A stretch of DNA of 48,907 nucleotides from Clostridia bacterium. Its GTDB lineage: Bacteria; Bacillota; Clostridia; Peptostreptococcales; Acidaminobacteraceae. Below are positions 41,875 through 48,907 of this stretch, one piece after another. The notes beneath the pieces were generated by a model, which was given only the letters and a program-made list of their open reading frames with translations, had not been told where the DNA came from and did no database searches. The DNA lies in assembly GCA_016937975.1 (NCBI GenBank), contig JAFGVN010000004.1, positions 1-48,907 of the forward strand. Direction: 5' to 3'. Every line of letters starts with the position of its first letter. The first letter of the stretch is position 1. A program made the translations under genes and the position numbers.

Positions 41875-42644
41875 AGATGTGTATTAAGTGTCGAAACAAC
41901 TTGTTGAACATCTAAAGGCTGTTCAAGTAAAAGTTCTTGAGTACTTTTAAGTGCAAATATTTGAGGAGGAATACTTTCAATGATGATGTCATTTCCAAGG
42001 AAAGACTGATAAAAAGCTTTCATAGAGATAGTATCCTGACTTGTGATATGAAATATACCAGATAGATTTCTTTCAATAATTAAAGCGTGGATATCAGCAA
42101 TGTAAGTATCCAATACAATTGATAATTCCAATAAATCAAGTACTTTAAGTTTTTCCTGAGTGATTAGAATCTTTTGAATTTCTTTAAATCTAGGGGAGTC
42201 CTTACCAAAAACCATGGGTAGTCTAATGATGGCATATGAGGGTAAAGTTTTAATTAAGTTTTCAACTTCAATTTTAAAATTGCCATATGGACTAACAGAG
42301 ATGGTTTGATCCATTTCGCCATGAATGGTTTGGTTGGAACCATCAAACACATTCGCAGTAGAATAAAAGTGAATGGGTATTTGGTGTTGCTTTGAGTATG
42401 TTAATATTTCATGATGTCTTTGTAGCTGTTGATCAAAGTCACCTCGTAATGCACTGATGATCAGTTGTGGTTGAGTACTTTCCAATAGAGAAGTTATTCC
42501 TGTTGATTCTATATTAAAAGCAATGTGTTCATAATCAAAATGAGCTGTAGATCTTGATAAGCCAATGATGTCATGATGGTTTATTAATTTTTGTACTAAG
42601 GCACTGCCTATTAATCCTGTATCACCTAAAATTAGTATTTTCAT
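41865..42644 (-). CDS. NAD(P)-dependent sugar-nucleotide reductase/epimerase-like (RmlD-type) protein
   Basis: A 259-residue extended short-chain dehydrogenase. MKILILGDTGLIGSALV has the nucleotide-binding GxxGxxG. FYSTANVFDGSN resembles the RmlD segment with the catalytic Ser/Thr, and YGNFKIEVE contains Y-x3-K. RLPMVFG follows. RmlD-type enzymes reduce dTDP-4-keto-rhamnose; the exact substrate here is unknown. It is slightly shorter than RmlD (about 290). The start is near an AAAGGTTGACC stretch. It is monocistronic, divergent from csoR. Confidence 0.83.
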   Translation of the reverse strand: MKILILGDTGLIGSALVQKLINHHDIIGLSRSTAHFDYEHIAFNIESTGITSLLESTQPQLIISALRGDFDQQLQRHHEILTYSKQHQIPIHFYSTANVFDGSNQTIHGEMDQTISVSPYGNFKIEVENLIKTLPSYAIIRLPMVFGKDSPRFKEIQKILITQEKLKVLDLLELSIVLDTYIADIHALIIERNLSGIFHITSQDTISMKAFYQSFLGNDIIIESIPPQIFALKSTQELLLEQPLDVQQVVSTLNTHLKQ

Positions 42645-42704
42645 ATGGTCAACCTTTCTTATCTATATTATACCTTAATGTTTACTGGACTAAATATTAT
42701 TTAG

Positions 42705-42733
42705 TTGACAAAATAAAAATCTCATCATAAAAT
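42705..42733 (+). promoter_or_regulatory. promoter of the csoR gene
   Basis: TTGACA (42705-42710), exact 17-nt spacer and TAAAAT (42728-42733). Confidence 0.75.
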
Positions 42734-42738
42734 AGAGA

Positions 42739-42754
42739 TACCCCCAAGGGGGAG
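42739..42754. promoter_or_regulatory. CsoR operator overlapping start and ribosome-binding region
   Basis: TACCCCCAAGGGGGAG contains C5-AA-G5, the G-tract inverted repeat that CsoR/RcnR proteins bind. It lies just downstream of the -10, so bound repressor would block its own gene. Confidence 0.75.
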
Positions 42755-42763
42755 GGAGGCAAA

Positions 42764-43027
42764 ATGAAAACAGATAAGGATAAAGCACTTCAAATGGCAA
42801 AAACTGCTAGAGGGCAAATTGAAAATATTATAAAAATGATGGAAGAAGACCGATATTGTGTTGATATTTCAAATCAAATACTTGCTGTGACCAGTTTAAT
42901 GAGAAAAACGAATTCATTCATTTTAAGACAACATATGAACAGCTGCTTAAAAGATGCCTTTTTAAAAGGCAATGGTGACTCATATGTTGATGAGATGATG
43001 ATGCTCTTAGATAAATTTTCTAAATAG
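42764..43027 (+). CDS. csoR: CsoR/RcnR-family metal-sensing repressor
   Basis: An 87-residue all-helical repressor. The ligands C32, H57 and C61 keep the same 25- and 4-residue spacing as the Cu(I) sites of CsoR (C-H-C), and Tyr31 precedes the first Cys as in CsoR. It should dissociate from the G-tract operator on binding copper(I). The FrmR (formaldehyde) subgroup cannot be excluded. GGGAGG precedes the ATG. It stands alone: no copper ATPase or chaperone gene follows, so its targets are elsewhere. Confidence 0.9.
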   Translation: MKTDKDKALQMAKTARGQIENIIKMMEEDRYCVDISNQILAVTSLMRKTNSFILRQHMNSCLKDAFLKGNGDSYVDEMMMLLDKFSK

Positions 43028-43084
43028 CAGCATGTACTGATGTACGTCATATTTTATAATCAAACAAAATATAAAACATAGTAT

Positions 43085-43126
43085 CCTTGGAATATTCTAT
43101 ATCATGAATTTTTCAAGGTTTTTTTT
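43085..43126 (+). terminator. probable terminator after csoR
   Basis: CCTTGGAA pairs with TTTCAAGG, with an inner ATTC/GAAT pairing, followed by T8. Confidence 0.65.
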
Positions 43127-43202
43127 ACACAATGTCTAAAGACCTAATTGTTTATATCCTTTAAAAAAAGGTATAAATCAATATAAGAAAAAAGGAGTTT
43201 TT

Positions 43203-45029
43203 ATGAAGATGTACGCTATGATGCTATCAACATCAGATGATATGTTTGCAGAAGAATTATGGACCCATTTAAGCGATGTTGTGGAGACTTCCGATAACCG
43301 TCTTTTTTTCTTTTGTGGAAAACCTTTGGAATCATCAGTTGGAGATGAGCACTATAGTAACGTCATCTTCAATTTAATGCAAAATTTTCCGATGGATGGT
43401 CTCATTGTTTCATCCAATTCTTTAAGCAAATATATTGGTATAAATGCTTTGGAAACTTTTATTCAGCGCTATGGTCAAGTCCCTGTAGTCAGTATGAATA
43501 TTCCTTTGGGAAAACATAAATATGTCTTATTGAATGATAAAAATAGTAGTTATAGATTGATGCGCCATTTGCTGGACCAACATAACTTTAAAAAAATAGG
43601 TTATATTACAGGTCAATTGGATAATGATGTTGTTGAAGCACGTTTTGAAGGCTTTTTAAATGCAATTACAGAAGTAAGGGGTAGACCCATAGATTATATT
43701 GTAAAGCATGGTGATTTCTCCAAAGCCTCTGGATATGTCTTGGGAAAAGAACTTATAGAAGAAGGCGTTGATTTAATTGTATGTGGACACGATATTATTG
43801 CTGTTGGTATCTATGACCTTGCAAAGACAATGGGCATTAGCATTCCTGGTGATTTAAAAATTGTAGGTTTTGGTGATATTGAAGAAGCAAAATTGCTGGA
43901 ACCACCATTAACAACAGTGAATCAGTCTTTTTCAGAATTAGCTGAGTTGGCATTAGATGTATTGGTAAACAATAAGGAAAGCTCCATCTTTGAACCTGAA
44001 GTTATTGTTCGTGGATCATGTGGTTGTAAAATGGGATCTCGCGGTGAATCCATTTTGGAAATTAAAGAGAATTATAGAAGAGCCATTGACAGTTATAGAG
44101 ACTCAATGTCCTTATCGGTGGCATTTAACCATATAGATAGTCTTTCAGAATTGAATGAGACCTTGAAGCAATATTTTTATGAAATAAATGGTAAGGAATT
44201 TTATTTGTGCTTGTTTAATGAAGGTAGTTTAGTAATCGATGATCCCTTTAATTTTGATTACCCTAAGATGATGCATATGGTTTTCGGATATAACAATGGC
44301 ACAATACATGAACATATTCAATATGAAGCCAGAGAAGGATTGCCTGATGAAATTTATTTTAAAACGAAAGCAAGTGCTTTTTTGGTTTATCCAATTAATA
44401 TCAATAACAGATGTTATGGACATTTGTTCACGGATGCAACTACAGCAAAAAACTTGAGTTTTGTTGCATTAAGAACTATTATAACCAACACCCTGAACAG
44501 AATATACTCTTATAACCAACTGAAGACTTACAATACTCAGTTAAAAGATTTAGCCTTTAGAGATTCTTTAACGGGTGTATATAACAGAAGGGGCTTTTTC
44601 GATGTCCTTTATAAGGATTTCAATAAAAATATTAATACAGTTAATCAACCGGTACTCCTATATGCAGATGTAAATCGTCTAAAGGAAGTCAATGATACTT
44701 TTGGACATGCAACAGGAGATGATTTAATTATTGCTGCTGCAAATCTTTTGAAAAAATACTTTCCTCATGGTGTCATATCCAGAGTTGGAGGAGATGAATT
44801 TGTTGTTTACATTCGCGCCATAGCAAAAGATACTTTAGAGAAAATCCTAGATGAATTTAACAATGAATCTATAAGATATCTGTTGAATGATAAAAAGGGA
44901 ATTCAAGTAAGCCTTTGTATTGGATATTGTTACTATAATCCTGATGCACATCATGGACTTAGCGAGTGGATTGATGAAGCAGATCAGAATATGTATAAAA
45001 TAAAAAATAAAAGGTATAAGCTGAAATAG
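43203..45029 (+). CDS. LacI-like ligand-binding domain fused to a GGDEF diguanylate cyclase
   Basis: A 608-residue cytoplasmic protein with no signal peptide or membrane segment. Residues 1-275 are a periplasmic-binding-protein fold of the LacI/GalR effector type (FKKIGYITGQLDN, VDLIVCGHDIIAVGIYDLA, KIVGFGDIEEA, PPLTTVNQS), without the DNA-binding helix-turn-helix. A linker region of about 180 residues follows, then a GGDEF domain: RDSLTGVYNRRG, ADVNRLKEVND, SRVGGDEFVVY (about residue 529). The active site is intact; there is no RxxD inhibitory site. It should make c-di-GMP in response to a small, perhaps sugar-like, ligand. AAAGGAG precedes the ATG. Confidence 0.9.
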   Translation: MKMYAMMLSTSDDMFAEELWTHLSDVVETSDNRLFFFCGKPLESSVGDEHYSNVIFNLMQNFPMDGLIVSSNSLSKYIGINALETFIQRYGQVPVVSMNIPLGKHKYVLLNDKNSSYRLMRHLLDQHNFKKIGYITGQLDNDVVEARFEGFLNAITEVRGRPIDYIVKHGDFSKASGYVLGKELIEEGVDLIVCGHDIIAVGIYDLAKTMGISIPGDLKIVGFGDIEEAKLLEPPLTTVNQSFSELAELALDVLVNNKESSIFEPEVIVRGSCGCKMGSRGESILEIKENYRRAIDSYRDSMSLSVAFNHIDSLSELNETLKQYFYEINGKEFYLCLFNEGSLVIDDPFNFDYPKMMHMVFGYNNGTIHEHIQYEAREGLPDEIYFKTKASAFLVYPININNRCYGHLFTDATTAKNLSFVALRTIITNTLNRIYSYNQLKTYNTQLKDLAFRDSLTGVYNRRGFFDVLYKDFNKNINTVNQPVLLYADVNRLKEVNDTFGHATGDDLIIAAANLLKKYFPHGVISRVGGDEFVVYIRAIAKDTLEKILDEFNNESIRYLLNDKKGIQVSLCIGYCYYNPDAHHGLSEWIDEADQNMYKIKNKRYKLK

Positions 45030-45042
45030 CCTATACCTTTGT
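45010..45042. terminator. bidirectional terminator between convergent genes
   Basis: AAAGGTATA pairs with TATACCTTT, with an inner AGCT/AGCC part. A/T-rich tails on both sides serve the GGDEF gene and the minus-strand LtaS-like gene. Confidence 0.7.
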
Positions 45043-45061
45043 TATTGACAGAATTTTGTTG

Positions 45062-46912
45062 CTAATGTTCTGCATCAGGTTTTAATTTAGTCATATCATA
45101 ATTTTTGTTGAAATCATCATTGTCCAGGATAAGCCATGGATTTTCTGAAGAAGTATCATCCTTTGATGTAAATAATACATAGAAGGTTTTCATAAGCTTT
45201 TCATAAATAGGATCATCAGAAGAATATTTGTTGCCATCTGCATCCCATACAAAACCCCTTGTAAAAAGTGGATAGGTTTCATAAAGCCTATAAAGGTCTT
45301 TCATATATTCTGGCGCATCCATATCCATTTCATTTAAAATAATGGATGGCAGATATGAAGCGTTAATTGTACCCAAATCAATGCTTTTATTAGAGTAGTT
45401 GCTCCATAGGATAAATGGAGTAGACATCATTTCAAGGTTTTCATCGACTAAAATGACATCCTTATCAATGTAGTTTGTATCTCTATAAACCAAGTAATCA
45501 TCACCTAAAAGGGGTAAGTGGTCACCATAAAATAATATTATGGTAGGTTCATCGGAGTTTTCCAAATACTCAATGAGTCGCTTCAATTGCAAATCTGTAT
45601 AATAAACAGTATTCACATAAGTATTGATTAAGGTTTGGGTCAAGTGTTCAAATTTCTCATCGGTTTTTACAATTAAATCATTAGGTGCAAAACGTCCATC
45701 ACTAAATGGTGCATGATTTTGCATGGTAATAGCCATATTGAAAACAGGTTCTTCATGATTTTCGATATTTCGAATAATTTCATTTGTCATATAGACATCA
45801 TCCACATAGAGGCCTTGTTTTGTGGCATCTTCCATGAATTCAATGGATTTAAATTCATTGAAACCAAAATATTTATATACGGAATCTCTTTCATAATACC
45901 AACCTAAATAAGGGTGAGTACCGATGGTATAATAACCATTGTTTCTAAAGATAGAGGCTAAAGATACTGAGGGTTCCTTAATGCCATCAGAGAAAACCAT
46001 GTACCAATCACTGTAATAATTTTTTAAGGACATACCTGTAAGAACTTCAAATTCAGTATTAGATGTTCCACCACCGAAAACGGGTACGTACATATAACCA
46101 TGCATACTTTGTTTTTCCAAGGCATTGAAATTTTTAATTGGATTCTCCGAAAATGTAAGGTTCAACTTATTGGGATCCCAAAAGGCTTCACTTTGTATAA
46201 TGATTACATTGGGCTTTTGATCACTTTTGAAAATACCTTCATGATTTGGGTCAAGTTTTCCTTTATTATCTGTTGGAATTAAATCATCTTCGTTAACATC
46301 ATAGTGAATGGTTTGTTCAGTACCTCTTTTAGCATCATTTACAATTGAAATCAATAAGCCTGATTTGATGATACTGGTTTCATTGCCATAACTGATTTGT
46401 CCAATGATTAAAGTAAATGTTGCAATGATTATCAAAGGGAGCATATGGGGTAACTTAAAAGGCTGAAGTCTCTTGGACCATTTAATAATGAAGTAGGATA
46501 GTCCAACCATTAAGATCAAACCCAAAATGACAAGCATTATGGTTTTTTTATCTGCAAACTGGGGTAGTAAATTCATAGCTTCATTGAATAAATGAAAATC
46601 AGATGTAACTAAGGGAACATTTCTTAATGCGATTTTTTTCGAATTCAATAGGCCTAAGATGAGCACAAAGTTTGTTACAAGTAAAAAAGCTAAAGTATAG
46701 CGTTTTAAAATTAAAGCCAATATAAGTGTAACAAGCATGACAAATGCAAGATTCATAAGCACAAGGGGAAATTGTTGGGTAATCCATGTGATCACGTGAT
46801 GGATATCCTTTCTCCAAAACCATTCCACTGCAACAATTAAGGCAAAATTCATCAAGATAATAAAAATCATAGGTAGACTATGCTTTTTGATATATTTTTT
46901 AATAGAGTTCAT
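45062..46912 (-). CDS. LTA-synthase-like sulfatase-fold membrane enzyme
   Basis: A 616-residue protein with five membrane helices (about residues 15-195), then the extracellular sulfatase domain. PNVIIIQSEAFWDP carries the metal ligand Glu, VFGGGTSNTEFE the catalytic Thr283, TMQNHAPFSD a conserved His segment and ILFYGDHLPLL the Asp-His metal ligands. It should polymerise glycerol phosphate from phosphatidylglycerol or act as a primase or related transferase. It resembles the 37610 paralogue but lacks its extra C-terminal beta domain and ends in an acidic tail. GAGGAGG precedes the ATG. It is monocistronic. Confidence 0.9.
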   Translation of the reverse strand: MNSIKKYIKKHSLPMIFIILMNFALIVAVEWFWRKDIHHVITWITQQFPLVLMNLAFVMLVTLILALILKRYTLAFLLVTNFVLILGLLNSKKIALRNVPLVTSDFHLFNEAMNLLPQFADKKTIMLVILGLILMVGLSYFIIKWSKRLQPFKLPHMLPLIIIATFTLIIGQISYGNETSIIKSGLLISIVNDAKRGTEQTIHYDVNEDDLIPTDNKGKLDPNHEGIFKSDQKPNVIIIQSEAFWDPNKLNLTFSENPIKNFNALEKQSMHGYMYVPVFGGGTSNTEFEVLTGMSLKNYYSDWYMVFSDGIKEPSVSLASIFRNNGYYTIGTHPYLGWYYERDSVYKYFGFNEFKSIEFMEDATKQGLYVDDVYMTNEIIRNIENHEEPVFNMAITMQNHAPFSDGRFAPNDLIVKTDEKFEHLTQTLINTYVNTVYYTDLQLKRLIEYLENSDEPTIILFYGDHLPLLGDDYLVYRDTNYIDKDVILVDENLEMMSTPFILWSNYSNKSIDLGTINASYLPSIILNEMDMDAPEYMKDLYRLYETYPLFTRGFVWDADGNKYSSDDPIYEKLMKTFYVLFTSKDDTSSENPWLILDNDDFNKNYDMTKLKPDAEH

Positions 46913-47135
46913 TGTACCTCCTCGATATCTCTAGGTATATTTTAGTGGCAGAGTGGCTATATAGCAAGCTTAAATATGACTTGTATTGACTTTGTAATAT
47001 AACTTATAGGATAGGCTTCATAATATTTCCCAAAAAAGTAAAGCTATATGTAAATTTAGAGGTAAGATTTAGTTAATAGGTTTTTAAATGAAGCTATGCT
47101 ATAATTGTATAGATGCTATAAGAATGAGGTAAATT

Positions 47136-48812
47136 ATGCGGAAACTAATAATAATTTTATGTTTGTTCTTTTCATTTTCCTTTGTTTATGCCGATGATTT
47201 AATTTCGGAGTATATAGATAAGGTGGAGGAAAATAGTTTAACAAACGAAGATTTAGTCCAATTTAAAGAAATGCATAACAATGAGAGTTTGGAACTTTTC
47301 CTTACTGCGCATTTGGCGTTAATCGACTATGATTACAAAACCGCCTATGTGAGTTTGGAAAGAGCATTGGAACTCACAGAGAATGATGCGCTAAAAATAG
47401 AAATTTTATATTATCTTGCACGAATTGATTTGCTATTTTATGATTATGATTCAGCTTCTCAAAATGGACTTGCTTTAAAAAAATTAGCTCATGAATCTGA
47501 AGATTTAACAGGTGTAGTACGTGCAGATGAGATTCTGGCAATTGCCTATTTGGATACATATGATGCCAGTGAGGCAGAAAAATATGCTACTGAAGCGAGA
47601 AATCTGTCTTCAAGCATTGGTTATGATATAGGAGAATGGCATTATTTAAACATTATGGGCTCAATAGAGCTTTATAATGGAAATTATTTAAAAGCACAAG
47701 AAATTTTTGAAAAAGCAGAGCAGTATTCTGAAACTACCAATATGAACAGTATTTTTGAGAATACAGAAATCATAAACCAGATGAATGTTGCGAAAGCTTT
47801 ATATATGCAAAATCGTCAATATCAAGCCATTGATTTGTTGAAACCTCTTTTGAGTTTGGTGGATGAGGAAAACGATTTACTGCGTTCTAAAATTTTATAT
47901 TATATGGGTCATTACGGTGTTGGCAATCATCCCATATCAATTCCGTATTTGTTTGAAGCAAAACAAACCTATGAAAGTGTATCATTGAACGAGGAATTTC
48001 CTATGTTTCTCAATTATATCAATGAAGATCTAGCTTATGCCTATTATATTTCAGGGGAGTATCACAAGGCGGCAGATTTATACTATAAAATGAATCAGTA
48101 CTATAACTCAAATGACTACTATTATGCCTTAAGGGATTCCTATGAAGACTTGGGAAAGTACAAATTCGATGAGGTAACGGAACAGGTTCAGTTGTTAGAG
48201 CAATTGGCAGCTGCAAAATCAGCGGAATTATCTGCACAGAAAAAATTATTGTTCTTTATTGTAGGGACTGTAGTCTTGTTGGTGATTTTGAGTATCATTT
48301 CAGTAGTTGTTTACAATTATAGAAAGAAGATTAAGAAAGATTTATATATTAATTCAATAACAGATTCATTAACAGAGGTCTATAATCGAACGAGAATCAT
48401 TGAAATTTTCAAGTCTAAATTAGAGGGTAATAACGCTGTCATTTTATTGGATGTAGATAATTTAAAAGAGATTAATGATCGTTATGGTTATACTGTAGGA
48501 GATCAAGTCCTGAAAAACATTGCGGATACTTTAAAACATACTGTACGCGGAGATGATGTAGTTGGTCGTTATGGTGGTGGGGAATTTCTCATTATTTTGG
48601 ATTATGCGTCTCAACAGGAATGCTTAATGGTTGCTGAGCGCGTGAGATTAAGTGTTGAAAATATTCAATGGGACTATAAAGATTTAAAATCTACTTGTAG
48701 TGTTGGTGTCACTAGAGTTTATTCAAAAGATCCAGATGAAATCCTCCAATATGTTGATACTTTGTTAAATCAAGCAAAAGATAATGGTAGAAATCAAGTA
48801 GTTTACGGTTAA
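47136..48812 (+). CDS. secreted-sensor TPR protein with degenerate GGDEF domain
   Basis: A 558-residue protein with signal peptide MRKLIIILCLFFSFSFVYA. Repeated helical pairs of tetratricopeptide type fill about 25-350 outside the membrane. A coiled coil leads to a membrane helix (about 373-395, LLFFIVGTVVLLVILS), and a GGDEF domain lies in the cytoplasm. The signature is GRYGGGEF: the metal/catalytic D or E is replaced by Gly, so it may be inactive. The RxxD inhibitory site (RGDD) is intact, so it may bind c-di-GMP as a receptor. LTEVYNR replaces the usual LTGLYNR. It is the last gene in the window. Confidence 0.88.
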   Translation: MRKLIIILCLFFSFSFVYADDLISEYIDKVEENSLTNEDLVQFKEMHNNESLELFLTAHLALIDYDYKTAYVSLERALELTENDALKIEILYYLARIDLLFYDYDSASQNGLALKKLAHESEDLTGVVRADEILAIAYLDTYDASEAEKYATEARNLSSSIGYDIGEWHYLNIMGSIELYNGNYLKAQEIFEKAEQYSETTNMNSIFENTEIINQMNVAKALYMQNRQYQAIDLLKPLLSLVDEENDLLRSKILYYMGHYGVGNHPISIPYLFEAKQTYESVSLNEEFPMFLNYINEDLAYAYYISGEYHKAADLYYKMNQYYNSNDYYYALRDSYEDLGKYKFDEVTEQVQLLEQLAAAKSAELSAQKKLLFFIVGTVVLLVILSIISVVVYNYRKKIKKDLYINSITDSLTEVYNRTRIIEIFKSKLEGNNAVILLDVDNLKEINDRYGYTVGDQVLKNIADTLKHTVRGDDVVGRYGGGEFLIILDYASQQECLMVAERVRLSVENIQWDYKDLKSTCSVGVTRVYSKDPDEILQYVDTLLNQAKDNGRNQVVYG

Positions 48813-48828
48813 GTAAGCTACTTTTTTA
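48796..48828 (+). terminator. terminator after the TPR-GGDEF gene
   Basis: AAGTAGTTTAC pairs with GTAAGCTACTT (one T-G pair) and a T-run follows; it overlaps the stop codon. The last 80 bp of the window hold nothing recognisable. Confidence 0.85.
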
Positions 48829-48907
48829 TAGTATAGGAATTTACATTTTATAATCAAAAAGATATGCATATCTAAGTGTTGGAAAAGCTCACTAAAATTT
48901 AATTGTA

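Overview
The window looks like a chromosome segment of a low-GC, motile, Gram-positive bacterium of the Clostridia. Evidence: A/T-rich coding and intergenic DNA, strong AGGAGG-type ribosome binding sites, short hairpin plus T-run terminators, two lipoteichoic-acid-synthase-like genes (a monoderm trait), two chemoreceptors, and split DUF1858/hemerythrin genes of the kind found in anaerobes. The genus cannot be fixed from sequence alone.

Layout. 1-1.6 kb: a GGDEF gene that seems to lack its 5' end, then a SWIM zinc-finger gene that appears frameshifted. 1.8-4.8 kb: a Rieske oxygenase and a membrane GGDEF-EAL protein. 4.8-5.1 kb: a fragment resembling the end of an S-layer-homology protein, with its own terminator. 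5.1-7.1 kb: an arsenic operon (arsR, acr3, arsC) with a near-perfect 28-bp palindromic operator. 7.5-11.7 kb: a small conserved gene, an SNF2 ATPase overlapping a SWIM protein, and a VOC protein. 11.9-13.6 kb (minus): a large lipoprotein. 13.8-15.0 kb: a yybP-ykoY-type (manganese) riboswitch with terminator in front of a CaCA-family cation exchanger. 15.3-18.1 kb: a secreted protein with two stalk-like repeats, an FCD-type GntR regulator and an RseC-like protein. 18.5-24.4 kb: a six-gene MacAB-TolC-like export operon with two TolC-like proteins. 24.6-29.3 kb: small proteins, two chemoreceptors and a DUF2200 protein. 29.4-32.5 kb (minus): a DUF1858/unknown/hemerythrin operon with a Crp/Fnr-type site at about -41.5, a membrane protein and a tRNA-dihydrouridine synthase. 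32.6-35.3 kb: a small secreted DUF2680-like protein, then a group II intron inserted right after its terminator. 35.5-48.8 kb: an HD-GYP phosphodiesterase, two LtaS-like enzymes, a Pro/Gly-rich protein with an atypical response regulator, a VOC protein, an NAD-dependent sugar reductase, a CsoR repressor, a LacI-like-GGDEF fusion and a TPR-GGDEF protein.

How the genes fit together. Five proteins belong to cyclic-di-GMP signalling: a GGDEF fragment, GGDEF-EAL, HD-GYP, LacI-like-GGDEF and TPR-GGDEF. At least two of their GGDEF domains look catalytically degenerate. Envelope functions recur: the export operon, LtaS-like enzymes, lipoproteins and the DUF2680-like protein. The most notable regulatory signal is a shared 18-bp element (TGACACAnnACTGnCACA). 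It lies exactly 9 nt upstream of the -10 box in front of both the export operon and the DUF2680-like gene. This suggests one envelope-stress-like regulon controlling an efflux pump and a small secreted protein.
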